Both the position numbers and the translations under genes were made by a program. Shown here one piece after another: positions 7,987 through 15,937 of a stretch of DNA of 48,449 bases. Where the stretch lies: contig JAAWQM010000018.1 in assembly GCA_022800525.1 (NCBI GenBank), positions 1 through 48,449 of the forward strand. Direction: 5' to 3'. Numbering within the stretch: position 1 is the stretch's first letter; the number at the start of each line of letters is the position of its first letter. The notes under the pieces are model-generated. The model saw only the letters and a program-made list of their open reading frames with translations, had not been told where the DNA came from and made no database searches. Source of the stretch: Oscillospiraceae bacterium (lineage in GTDB: Bacteria; Bacillota; Clostridia; Oscillospirales; Oscillospiraceae).

Positions 7987-8928
7987 ATGGCCCAGGAGAA
8001 AGTCTATCCTGTCTATCTCATCGCCGGGTTTCTGGACAGCGGCAAGACCAGCTTTATCAACAGCATCCTCTCCGACGGCTTCGCCGCGGAGGACCGCACG
8101 CTCCTGCTGCAATGCGAGGAGGGCGAGGCGGAATATGACCAGAAGCTGCTGCGCAACGTGACAGTACTGACTGTGGACAACCAGGAGGCGCTGACGCCGG
8201 AGTTTCTGGAGGCGGAGCGGAGGAAATGCCGGGCTGTGCAGATTATCGTTGAGTTCAACGGCATGTGGCAGATCCAGGATTTCTATGTCAACTCCATGCC
8301 GCAGAGCTGGGCGCTGTATCAGATCATTGCCACGGTGGAGGGCCCCACATTCGACATGTACGCCAGGAATATGGCGTCCCTCATGATGGAGAAACTGCGC
8401 AACGCGGACATGATCTGCATTAACCGCTGCACGGATGAAATCTGTGCCTCCCTGCGGCAGAAGAACCTGCGTCTGGTGAACCGCCGCGCGGACATCTACC
8501 TGGAGCGGGAGAACGGCCAGAGCGAGGACTATATGGACGGCACCGTCTCCGCCTTTGACCTGGACCAGCCGGTCATCAGGATTCCGGATGAGGACTATGG
8601 GCTGTGGTATGTGGAGATCATGGATAATCCGCAGATGTACGCAGGGAAGACAGTAGTCTACCGGGCGATTATGTGCAAGCCGCCCCAGTATGGGCGGTAC
8701 TTTACCCCTGGGCGGTTTGCGATGGTCTGCTGCGCGGATGATATGACGTTTCTGGCCCTGGCCTGCATCGGGTATGATGTGAGCGGGATCCCTGAGCGGG
8801 CGTGGGTGGAGGTCACCGCCGAGGTTGCCGTGGAGCACTGGGACCCCTACGAGGGTGACGGCCCGGTGCTGCACGTGAAGTCCGTCGCCGCCTGTCGGAA
8901 GCCGGACGAGGAAGTTGTTCAGATGTAA
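7987..8928 (+). CDS. CobW-like P-loop protein fused to a DUF1980/TIGR03943-like domain
   Basis: A 313-residue protein. The N-terminal half is CobW-like: Walker A GFLDSGKTS (14-22), followed by a LLLQCEEGEAEYD segment where the CobW GCICC motif would be expected, so the metal motif is missing. IVEFNGMW replaces the usual EPSG switch, and INRCTDEI may replace NKxD. The C-terminal part (about 195-300: IPDEDYGLWYVEIMDNPQ, AGKTVVYRA, PGRFAMVCCADDM) resembles the DUF1980/TIGR03943 family, known from Bacillus YcgQ, with its CC pair. YcgQ-type proteins are normally paired with a DUF318 permease; none is visible here. It likely works with the upstream GTPase in metal handling. The domain match is from pattern only. 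Confidence 0.72.
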   Translation: MAQEKVYPVYLIAGFLDSGKTSFINSILSDGFAAEDRTLLLQCEEGEAEYDQKLLRNVTVLTVDNQEALTPEFLEAERRKCRAVQIIVEFNGMWQIQDFYVNSMPQSWALYQIIATVEGPTFDMYARNMASLMMEKLRNADMICINRCTDEICASLRQKNLRLVNRRADIYLERENGQSEDYMDGTVSAFDLDQPVIRIPDEDYGLWYVEIMDNPQMYAGKTVVYRAIMCKPPQYGRYFTPGRFAMVCCADDMTFLALACIGYDVSGIPERAWVEVTAEVAVEHWDPYEGDGPVLHVKSVAACRKPDEEVVQM

Positions 8929-8936
8929 TGATGCAG

Positions 8937-8974
8937 AGCGCCAGCCGGGAGGTCCGGTTGGCGCTGCGATTTTT
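8937..8974 (+). terminator. Terminator of the CobW pair
   Basis: A 12-base stem (AGCGCCAGCCGG and complement, with one G-T pair) and a five-base loop, followed by GCGATTTTT, eight bases after the stop codon. The core GCCAGCCGG is shared with the terminator at 10492. Confidence 0.75.
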
Positions 8975-9060
8975 CATTGGAATGCCTTGGATCATATTAT
9001 TTTTGCGCCAGAATTGCCGATAGTCAAGTTATCAGAGCTTAGCGCAGGAGGAAAACTCAT

Positions 9061-10488
9061 ATGGATATCAACATCACCACTGACCCCAGCCGGCGCACAG
9101 TATACACCCGGACGCAGCTTCCCGCTGCGCAGACAGAGAAGCAGGCTTCTCCCGCCTCCGTTCGGGACGAATTCTCTGTCTCCCCGGAAGCAAGGGAGTC
9201 GCTTGCCAATCAGGGGAACGCCGTCGATGCCGTCACCGGGGAGACGTCCGGCAGCAGTCAGGCCACGGCTTTCACTTCCTTTGCCGGGGAGTTCAACAGG
9301 GTCACGCAGGAGTATGTCAACGCAATCAAGGCGTATTACGCGGACGAGCACGCGGAAAACCAAGCCTGCAAGAACCCCAGCGCCCACATCTGGGACAAAT
9401 ACAAGAACCCGGAGTCCCCTTATTTCCGGGCGGACCTGTCGGAGGATGAGCGGGCCTGGGCCTACGACCAGGAGCTGGACCTGCTGAACGGCGGGAGACA
9501 TCTGCAAATTGGCAACCCTTACGCCTTCCCCGATGGCGCGCCCACTCTGGCCTCCGCCACCCTGAAGGCGAACCAGTCCTGCCGGGAGCAGATCAGCCAG
9601 TCCATACAGGAGCTTTTTGCTCAGAATGGCATTGACATCCCACCAGACGCCGCTTTCCGGCTGACGGTGGATGAGTCCTATACCATCCATGTCTCCGGGT
9701 TGGAGGATGAGGAGCTGGCGGAGTCCGTTGAAAACGCCCTGAACGCCGGGGACAACGGGAAAAATCTCTATGACCACCTCAAAATCACTGGGGACGCCGG
9801 TGTGGACTACGCGGACGGCCATCTGTCGCCTCTGGATTCCAGACAGACGCTGGATGACGCTGCGCTGGACGAGGTGAAGAAACAGTGCTGTCCTGCCTGT
9901 TCGCAGTACTCCGCCGCATACAACCCCCATCAGGAGCCGATGGGCGTGGTCAAGCTTCCGGGACGTCCGGAACCCAGCCAGGAGGAGACCGACCGCTTCT
10001 CCGCCGCCGTGCGGGTGGGCGTACCGGAGATTATCGCCCGGTTCCGCGCCGGAGAGTTCAGCCAGCAGCTGAACGTCAACAAGTACGCCGCCGTCGATCC
10101 GGACAACTCCATTATGGCGCAGACCTACATCCGGGCATATGCCCAGCCTGCGATGGAAGCGAAAAAGACCATTGAGGACTACTACGCCGCCGCCCACCGG
10201 GAAAACAGCTCCTATCCGTTCATTGAGGGACTGGAACATATTGCGCAGAAGTACAAGCGGCCCGACTCCGAGATTTTCCGCTCTGATCTGTCGGAACGCC
10301 AGCGGGATATGTACTACCGCCAGGAACGGGCGCTGCTGACCGGTTCCCGGGTGACGCTGCTGGACCCCTACGCGCTGGCGTCCGCCGGCGGCGTGCTGAA
10401 TATGGAGGACTGCCGCAGCAGGGCCATGCAGGCCGTCCGGGAGAAGCTGGACGCGCTGTGGGAAGAGATGCAGGGCGCGGAGGGATAA
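9061..10488 (+). CDS. Unrecognised 475-residue protein with an internal duplication
   Basis: I do not recognise this protein. It has no signal peptide or membrane segment, is acidic, and carries a Cys cluster CCPAC at 276-280. The N-terminal 80 residues are Ser/Thr/Ala-rich and look unstructured, with a DEFSVSPEAR stretch that recurs at the start of some Bacillota proteins. Residues about 85-190 and 365-470 are diverged copies of each other: both have YY(A)xxHxEN, HIxxKYKxPxSxxFRxDLSExxR, a YxQExxLLxG block, and a DPYA/NPYA block. Between them lies a 170-residue linker. A GCAGGAGG site precedes the ATG at 9061. It stands alone between two terminators. DUF4885-like proteins are a distant possibility; I cannot confirm. 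Confidence 0.8.
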   Translation: MDINITTDPSRRTVYTRTQLPAAQTEKQASPASVRDEFSVSPEARESLANQGNAVDAVTGETSGSSQATAFTSFAGEFNRVTQEYVNAIKAYYADEHAENQACKNPSAHIWDKYKNPESPYFRADLSEDERAWAYDQELDLLNGGRHLQIGNPYAFPDGAPTLASATLKANQSCREQISQSIQELFAQNGIDIPPDAAFRLTVDESYTIHVSGLEDEELAESVENALNAGDNGKNLYDHLKITGDAGVDYADGHLSPLDSRQTLDDAALDEVKKQCCPACSQYSAAYNPHQEPMGVVKLPGRPEPSQEETDRFSAAVRVGVPEIIARFRAGEFSQQLNVNKYAAVDPDNSIMAQTYIRAYAQPAMEAKKTIEDYYAAAHRENSSYPFIEGLEHIAQKYKRPDSEIFRSDLSERQRDMYYRQERALLTGSRVTLLDPYALASAGGVLNMEDCRSRAMQAVREKLDALWEEMQGAEG

Positions 10489-10491
10489 GAA

Positions 10492-10526
10492 ACCGCCAGC
10501 CGGTGTAGTCCGGCTGGCGGTCCTTT
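10492..10526. terminator. Shared bidirectional terminator
   Basis: A perfect 12-base stem (ACCGCCAGCCGG and complement, six-base loop) lies between the convergent 475-residue gene and mtaB. It is followed on the plus strand by CCTTTTAT. On the minus strand the following bases are TTTCTTATCC. It serves both transcripts. Confidence 0.75.
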
Positions 10527-10533
10527 TATGCTT

Positions 10534-11817
10534 CTAGCACAGCTCCCCCAGCAGCGCCCCATCCCGCACACCCACGATGCGGGTAGGGAGGATCTGATTG
10601 CGCAGTCCACCATTCTGTGCCGCAACAACCATATAGTTGGGAGCGTGGCCCTGATACATGCCGTTTACAGCCTGTTCGTACAGCACCTCATACACCTGCC
10701 CCACGCAGCCTTGCAGGTAGGTCTGATGCAGCTCGTCCGCCACAGCGGCGGCGCGGGCGGCGCGGGCCTCCTTGACAGGCTTCGGGACCTGCTCCATCTC
10801 CGCTGCCGGAGTGCCGGGGCGGATGGAATAGGGGAAAATGTGCATCTCCGCGAAGCCGCAGGCGCGGATGTGTTTCAGTGTGGCGGCAAACTCCTCCTCC
10901 GTTTCCCCAGGAAATCCTACGATCAAATCTGTAGTAATTGCGGGGCGGTCAAAGTATTTGTTCAGTAAATTCACACTCTCTTTATATCGCTTGGTATCAT
11001 ATTTCCGGTTCATCCGCCGCAGGGTGGCGTCACATCCGGACTGCATGGACAGATGAAAATGGGGGCACAGCTCCGGCAGCGCCGCTGCGCGGCGGCAGAA
11101 ATCCTCCGTGACGGTCCGGGGCTCCAGGGACCCCAGCCGCACCCGCAGCCCTTTGCCCTCCCGGCAGACGGTCTCCAGCAGGTCGATGAGCTCCGGCTTC
11201 CCCGGCAGGTCCCGGCCCCAGGAGGATATCTCAATTCCCGTGACCACAATCTCCCGGTAGCCCTCGGCCCTGAGACGGCGGACCTCATCCGCCGCCGTCT
11301 CCAGCGGCAGCGACCGCACCGGCCCCCGGGCATAGGGGATGATGCAGTAGGCGCAGAAGTTGGTACAGCCGTCCTCCACCTTCAGCATGGCCCGGGTCCG
11401 GGCGGCCAGACCTCCGGCGGGCAGGACCTCGAACTCCCGGCGGCGCAGGGCTTCGTCCAGGTTTACCACTGGCTCCTTCTCCCGGACGGCCTTCTCCAGC
11501 AGGTCCAGGAATTTCATCCGGTCCCCTGTCCCGGCGATAAGGTCCACGTCCAGGCCCTTCACATCTTCCGGGTGGGTCTGGGGATAGCAGCCGCATACCG
11601 CCACCACCGCGTCAGGGGACTGCTTCCGCGCCCGGCGGATCGTCTGCCGGGATTTTTTGTCGCTGACGGCGGTGACGGTGCAAGTGTTGATAATATATGC
11701 GTCCGCCGGGGCCTCGAAGGGGACCAGAGTATGGCCCCGCCGGGCCAGCTCCCGCTCCATAGCCTGGGTTTCGTATTGATTTACCTTACAGCCCAAGGTG
11801 CAGATGGCAATGTTCAT
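10534..11817 (-). CDS. mtaB: tRNA t6A methylthiotransferase MtaB
   Basis: Converts N6-threonylcarbamoyladenosine at position 37 of tRNA to its 2-methylthio form in the cytoplasm. This radical SAM enzyme has 427 residues. The N-terminal domain carries three cysteines (CTLGCKVNQYE, NTCTVT, CGCYPQ), the MtaB-specific signature being TLGCKVNQYET. The radical SAM cluster CTNFCAYCIIP has Cx3Cx2C spacing, and a C-terminal TRAM-like region ends the protein. I chose the ATG at 11817 because AAGGGAGG sits just upstream; the ATG at 11850 is before that site. It links to tsaE/tsaB in this window, which belong to the pathway making the substrate modification. Confidence 0.93.
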   Translation of the reverse strand: MNIAICTLGCKVNQYETQAMERELARRGHTLVPFEAPADAYIINTCTVTAVSDKKSRQTIRRARKQSPDAVVAVCGCYPQTHPEDVKGLDVDLIAGTGDRMKFLDLLEKAVREKEPVVNLDEALRRREFEVLPAGGLAARTRAMLKVEDGCTNFCAYCIIPYARGPVRSLPLETAADEVRRLRAEGYREIVVTGIEISSWGRDLPGKPELIDLLETVCREGKGLRVRLGSLEPRTVTEDFCRRAAALPELCPHFHLSMQSGCDATLRRMNRKYDTKRYKESVNLLNKYFDRPAITTDLIVGFPGETEEEFAATLKHIRACGFAEMHIFPYSIRPGTPAAEMEQVPKPVKEARAARAAAVADELHQTYLQGCVGQVYEVLYEQAVNGMYQGHAPNYMVVAAQNGGLRNQILPTRIVGVRDGALLGELC

Positions 11818-12051
11818 GGGGCCTCCCTTGTCAGATTTATGTTGTTCCATAGCGTTTGGTCAAACGATCCGTTCAAATATCCCAAGAGGCAGCCGCTCTG
11901 AAATGTGACTGCCCGATAAACCGGAACCTTTGCTTCTCAATCCTATAAATGCGGCAGGCTTTTATTTTGCTTCGCTATAATGTTTGTTTAATATTTGGGC
12001 TAAAGTCGGGGATTTCACCCAAAAAGAGAAAGAGCTCCGTTAAACTGAAAT

Positions 12052-12399
12052 TCAGCAATCTGACTTCTCGTTTCTCTTGTTAATGGTAAACTGTTCCAAA
12101 TTTATTCTATGGTTGTATTTTACAGAAGCTATCTTATCTTTTTCTATTATAAATTTATTTATATCAAGGCCATTTAGTGCAGCAATGGCAACAGCGTAAT
12201 GTATCACATCCGCCAGTTCGTTACCCAGTTGAGCTTGTAAATCCTGACTATCTGGCTTTTTCCTTCCTGCTTTTTTATTTAGAACTTCGGCCACTTCACC
12301 AATTTCTTCTACGAGTTTCATAAATAAACTTTGATCGATCCCACCATTCCTGTAATGGTCAAATAAATAAGCTTCCAGTTCCGCTATCGTCACTTCCAT
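12052..12399 (-). CDS. MazG-like nucleotide pyrophosphohydrolase
   Basis: A 115-residue all-alpha NTP pyrophosphohydrolase of the MazG-like group. The metal-binding pattern is visible as EEIGEVAE (about 30-37) and ELADVIHYAV (about 61-70). The C-terminus is extended with a basic tail. Such enzymes hydrolyse NTPs or dNTPs to NMPs. The gene is clearly more AT-rich than the flanking genes, which suggests recent acquisition. It has a strong promoter on the minus strand at 12476-12448 and is not in an operon with the acetyltransferases further along the same strand. A 200-base AT-rich spacer separates it from mtaB. Confidence 0.8.
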   Translation of the reverse strand: MEVTIAELEAYLFDHYRNGGIDQSLFMKLVEEIGEVAEVLNKKAGRKKPDSQDLQAQLGNELADVIHYAVAIAALNGLDINKFIIEKDKIASVKYNHRINLEQFTINKRNEKSDC

Positions 12400-12447
12400 A
12401 ATACAATTTCCTCCGCAAACTGGGGTTTGTCAAATTAGCACGAACCA

Positions 12448-12476
12448 AGTATAGCACTAACGCAAGCGGCTTTCAA
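12448..12476 (-). promoter_or_regulatory. Promoter for the MazG-like gene
   Basis: On the minus strand the -35 is TTGAAA (12476-12471), the spacer is 17 bases, and the -10 is TATACT (12453-12448). Confidence 0.55.
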
Positions 12477-12798
12477 CCCGCATGATAGGCGTTGATAGTA
12501 GCGAGCAATGCCCCGGTATATACCCGGCGCAGCTTGTTGGCGGCGCCCAAGTCATCCCCTGGACGCTCCTGCTTTGGTTCCCTCCTGCTGGTTGATCACC
12601 GCCCCCCAAGCCTGCGTCATTTTGCCACAAATGAACCGCAGTTAATGAAGAATATAAATTTTTATAACTAGCTTCCTTGCCATTAAGAATTGAAGATAAG
12701 TCTGGACAAAAAATCTCTCTATTGTTTTCCGTATATGAAATTGTTTCATTCCAACTTGTTGACTTATGGCCCGAACCGTGTATAAAAATAGTCTTCAT
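12457..12798 (-). pseudogene. Truncated alpha/beta-hydrolase gene
   Basis: The first 50 residues (MKTIFIHGSGHKSTSWNETI...) are the start of a small alpha/beta hydrolase, with the HGSGH oxyanion-hole strand. After about position 12642 the AT-rich sequence ends abruptly in GC-rich text that encodes unrelated low-complexity residues (GGGDQPAGGNQSRS), and the frame stops at 12457. The nucleophile, Asp and His of a hydrolase are all absent, so the gene cannot be functional. The break is a junction, not a single frameshift. The downstream foreign piece is about 180 bases; a short ATG frame beginning MTQAWGAVINQQ lies in it, but I could not identify it. Confidence 0.65.
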
Positions 12799-12961
12799 CA
12801 ATTTTTTCTCTCAAATTCTAATGTGCCGAGCGGATCATAGCATGTGCTATGACTGCTGTATCAACGTGCTTCTGTAGAAACTGCCGAAGCCGTAAAACTG
12901 CAACTTGCGTTTTCTGCTTTGGTATGGTATCATAAAAAATCAGACTGTCAGCTGAGGAAAA

Positions 12962-13450
12962 TTATTCGCCCAGCGGCTTTTCGTACAGGTAAAACCATTC
13001 CAGGCCGAACTCGCTCAGGCCGATGTCTTTTTTCCCAAGGCAGACAAAGCCGCTTTTCTCATAGGCCCGGATAGCGGGTGTATTGCCCTCCCAGACGTAG
13101 AGGCGGAGGGTCTCCGCACCCAACTCCGCCGCCCGTTTTGCAGCGAAATCCAGCATAGCCGTACCAACCCCTTCACGGAGGTGTTCTGGATGGACTGCCG
13201 CCTCATGGATGCAGGGGACGCCATCCGCGTCTGGCGTCAGGGAGATAGAACCCACGATCTCACCGCCGGCACGGGCGATGCAGAGACCGTCCGCATTCAA
13301 ATACTGTATTGCATCCTCCCGCGCAGGGAAGATGTCCCGCCGCCAGCCCGGGTTGAAGGGCTTGTCCGCCAGATAATCGCATACCGCTCCATACAGCGCG
13401 GATACGGCGTCCAGGTCCTGGGCGGCGGCTTTTTCCATGATAATGTTCAT
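12962..13450 (-). CDS. GNAT acetyltransferase
   Basis: A 162-residue GNAT-fold N-acetyltransferase. The acetyl-CoA pyrophosphate-binding region reads HLREGVGTAMLDFAAKRAAELG near 105-125, and the late motif GNTPAIRAYEKSGFVCLGKK is typical of single-domain family members. Substrate unknown. The gene lies 12 bases downstream of another acetyltransferase gene on the same strand, so the two are an operon. An alternative in-frame Met four codons downstream is possible; the ribosome binding site CAAAGGAGGACACCT before 13450 supports the longer form. Confidence 0.85.
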   Translation of the reverse strand: MNIIMEKAAAQDLDAVSALYGAVCDYLADKPFNPGWRRDIFPAREDAIQYLNADGLCIARAGGEIVGSISLTPDADGVPCIHEAAVHPEHLREGVGTAMLDFAAKRAAELGAETLRLYVWEGNTPAIRAYEKSGFVCLGKKDIGLSEFGLEWFYLYEKPLGE

Positions 13451-13462
13451 AGGTGTCCTCCT

Positions 13463-13927
13463 TTACAGGTCGATCCAGATGCCTTCGTCCCTGATCTCCG
13501 CCTTTTCTAGAGCGCGGTAGAACCGCTGGGACTCCGGATTGGATGCGATGAGGCCAATGAGAGTGTCCGCCCCGGCTTCCTTCAGCCGGCGGCGAAGTTC
13601 GGCCATCATGGCCTGGGCTATCCCCCTGTGCCGCTGGCTTTGCAGGACGCAGATCCAGTCCAGATACGCCTTTACCGAGCCGTCAAAGCGGCTGCAAATC
13701 AGGGTGGAGTCAATCCGCCCCATCACCTTGCCGTCTGCATAGGCCAGCAGGGAAATGGAATGAGAGAACCGGGAGTCAGAGAAGCTCTTCTCCACTGCTT
13801 CCATATACGCCCCGTCAATCTCCCAGCCCCAGAAGTCTTCCTCCTCCCGGAGGCGGCGCTCGAAGTCCAGCACATCCTCAATCCGCTCACGGGTGTAGGG
13901 GAGAATTTGCAGGTTGGTCTGTTCCAT
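13463..13927 (-). CDS. GNAT acetyltransferase
   Basis: A 154-residue N-acetyltransferase of the GNAT fold. Its motif A is YLDWICVLQSQRHRGIAQAMMAELRRRLKEAG with the QRHRGIA acetyl-CoA loop, and motif B is LIGLIASNPESQRFYRALEKAE. Substrate unknown. First gene of a two-gene minus-strand operon with the 12962 gene. A third GNAT gene starts on the plus strand 89 bases away, so the short 13928-14016 spacer holds divergent promoters. Confidence 0.85.
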   Translation of the reverse strand: MEQTNLQILPYTRERIEDVLDFERRLREEEDFWGWEIDGAYMEAVEKSFSDSRFSHSISLLAYADGKVMGRIDSTLICSRFDGSVKAYLDWICVLQSQRHRGIAQAMMAELRRRLKEAGADTLIGLIASNPESQRFYRALEKAEIRDEGIWIDL

Positions 13928-14016
13928 GGTTTTCTTTTTCCTTTCACAGTGTTTTTTATTATAATATACATTTCTCCCCCTGACAAGCGGGAGTTTTCCA
14001 CAAGGAGATATTACTT

Positions 14017-14679
14017 ATGCTGCCGATTGAACTCCGTCCCGAGCGTCCCGCCGACTGCCGCGCGGTGGAGGAGCTGACCCGGGACGCTTTCTGGAACCAC
14101 TATGCTCCCGGCTGTGACGAGCATTACCTGGCTCATATCCTCCGAAAATCCCCGGACTTTGTTCCGGAACTGAACTATGTGGCTGTCCATAATGGTCAGG
14201 TTGTTGGAAACATCATGTATACAAAAGCCAAGATCGTCCTGGACCGGGGCGGAGAGCAGGAAGTCCTCTGCTTCGGCCCTCTGGCTTCGGCCCCTTCGTT
14301 CCAAGGACAGGGCGTCGGCGGACGGCTGGTGGAGCACACCAGGGCCCTGGCCCGGGAGCTGGGCTATGCCGCCATCCTCATTTTGGGCGACCCGGATTAC
14401 TACAGCCGTTTCGGCTTTGTTCCGGCGGAACGGTACGGCATCGGGACTTCGGAGGGTATGTATGCTGCATCGCTCCAGGCGTTCCAGCTCCAGCCGGGGG
14501 CGCTGGCGGACTGCGCCGGGTATTTTGAGGAAAGCGGCGCTTTTCAGTTCAGCCGGGAGGATGCGGCGGCGTTTGAAGCCGGTTTCCCTCCCAAGGAAAA
14601 GCAGTCCGGCCTGCCCAGTCAGGCGAGATTTCAGCGAATTATTGCCCAGACAAAGCCCCGCCGTCCGGCGGAGAAGTAA
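14017..14679 (+). CDS. GNAT acetyltransferase, YhbS-like
   Basis: A 220-residue N-acetyltransferase resembling the YhbS group. Features are the opening ELRPERPADCRAVEELTRDAFW, the EVLCFGPLASAPSFQGQGVGGRLVEH acetyl-CoA region, and the DPDYYSRFGFVPA motif that is characteristic of this group. A C-terminal extension of about 50 residues follows. Substrate unknown. It is 12 bases ahead of the cysteine desulfurase, with which it probably shares a transcript. The start follows a CAAGGAGA site. Confidence 0.88.
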   Translation: MLPIELRPERPADCRAVEELTRDAFWNHYAPGCDEHYLAHILRKSPDFVPELNYVAVHNGQVVGNIMYTKAKIVLDRGGEQEVLCFGPLASAPSFQGQGVGGRLVEHTRALARELGYAAILILGDPDYYSRFGFVPAERYGIGTSEGMYAASLQAFQLQPGALADCAGYFEESGAFQFSREDAAAFEAGFPPKEKQSGLPSQARFQRIIAQTKPRRPAEK

Positions 14680-14691
14680 AGGAGACGCTTT

Positions 14692-15819
14692 ATGCACTAT
14701 CTGGATCACGCCGCCACAACGCCTGTTTCTCCAGAAGCAGCTCAGGTGATGCTGTCGGTCTTGACGGAACAGTTCGGCAATCCCTCCGCCCAGTACCCCT
14801 TGGGCCGGGACGCGAAAGCTCTGGTGGACCAGGGGCGCGCCGCGATTGCCAGCGCCTTGGACTGCAAGACGGAGCAGGTTGTTTTCACCTCCTGCGGCAC
14901 GGAGGGCGACAACTGGGCTATCCGGGCCGCGCTGCATCAGAACCGCCGGGTGGGGAAGCATATCGTCACCACCGCTGTGGAGCACAGCGCGGTGCTCCAG
15001 TGCGTGAAGCGGCTGGAGCAGGAGGGATATACCGCCTCTTACGTCAGGCCGGACGGAGAGGGACGCATTTCCGCTGAAGCCGTCCTTGCCGAGGTCCGGG
15101 AGGACACGGCGGTGGTCAGCGTGATGCTGGTGAACAATGAGACGGGGGCGCGGTTCCCGGTGGAGGAAATCGCCGCCGGGCTGAAGGACCGTCCCGCGCT
15201 TCTGCATACGGACGCGGTGCAGGGATTTTTGAAGGTGCCCTTTACGGCAAAAAGCCTGGGGGCGGACTATATCACCCTCTCCGCTCACAAGATCGGTGGG
15301 CCGAAGGGCATTGGCGCGCTGTATATTGGGGGCAGGGCGAAAAATACGCTGCCGCTGCTGTTTGGCGGCGGGCAGGAGGCCGGGCTGCGGCCCGGCACCG
15401 AGGCCACAGCGCAGATTGCCGGATTTGCGAAAGCGGTGGAGCTGCGGGCGGCGCGGAAAGAGGAGATTTTCCGGCATCTGGCGGCGTGCAGTGCCTACGC
15501 CAGGGAGCGGCTGGGCGGAATTCCGGATTTGCGGTTCATCGGGCCGGGGGACGCGCCGCATATTTTGTCTGTCTCCCTGCCGGGGTATCCCAGCCAGAAC
15601 ATCGTAGGCGAGCTGGGGGAGCAGGGCGTCTGCATCTCCGCCGGGTCGGCCTGCCACCGCGGGAAGGCCAGCCATGTGCTGACCGCCATGAGTCTGGACA
15701 AGAGGACCGCAGCTGGGGTTGTCCGGGTCAGCTTCGGGCCGGAGACCGCACGGGAGGATATTGACGCGCTGGCGGATGCGCTGCTGGCGCATAAGACGAA
15801 GCGGTTTCCTATGTTATAA
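14692..15819 (+). CDS. Cysteine desulfurase (NifS/IscS-like)
   Basis: A PLP enzyme that removes sulfur from L-cysteine as an enzyme-bound persulfide, for Fe-S clusters or tRNA thiolation. The 375-residue protein opens with YLDHAATTP, has the PLP lysine K200 in SAHKIGGPKG, GTEATAQIAG at 235-244, and the persulfide cysteine C321 in SAGSACHRGK. No IscU, IscR or other scaffold gene is adjacent, which argues for a tRNA-thiolation or general-supply role. MnmA in this window is a possible client. The symbol is left open because nifS, iscS and csd paralogues cannot be told apart here. Confidence 0.93.
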   Translation: MHYLDHAATTPVSPEAAQVMLSVLTEQFGNPSAQYPLGRDAKALVDQGRAAIASALDCKTEQVVFTSCGTEGDNWAIRAALHQNRRVGKHIVTTAVEHSAVLQCVKRLEQEGYTASYVRPDGEGRISAEAVLAEVREDTAVVSVMLVNNETGARFPVEEIAAGLKDRPALLHTDAVQGFLKVPFTAKSLGADYITLSAHKIGGPKGIGALYIGGRAKNTLPLLFGGGQEAGLRPGTEATAQIAGFAKAVELRAARKEEIFRHLAACSAYARERLGGIPDLRFIGPGDAPHILSVSLPGYPSQNIVGELGEQGVCISAGSACHRGKASHVLTAMSLDKRTAAGVVRVSFGPETAREDIDALADALLAHKTKRFPML

Positions 15820-15830
15820 GGGAACGATTG

Positions 15831-15914
15831 AAAGTTGGGCTTTGCTCAAACCCACCAGGGGCTTTGCCCCTGGACCCCACCGCCCTTTGCAAAGGGCGGC
15901 CCTAAACTTTAACT
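15831..15914. repeat. GC-rich hairpin repeat, inverted partner of 44953-45030
   Basis: Contains GTTGGGCTTTGCTCAAACCC, CCAGGGGC...GCCCCTGG, and CGCCCTTTGCAAAGGGCG hairpins followed by GCCCTAAACTTTA. The reverse complement of the same block, diverged, lies after argF. It sits between the desulfurase and the MATE gene and may act as a terminator for the former. Confidence 0.65.
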
Positions 15915-15937
15915 TTTTTGATTCAAGGAGGTATCTC

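Noticed and set aside
12457-12650. An intact insertion sequence or transposase in the GC-rich fragment
   Set aside because: Only about 180 bases, with no terminal inverted repeats or transposase motif.
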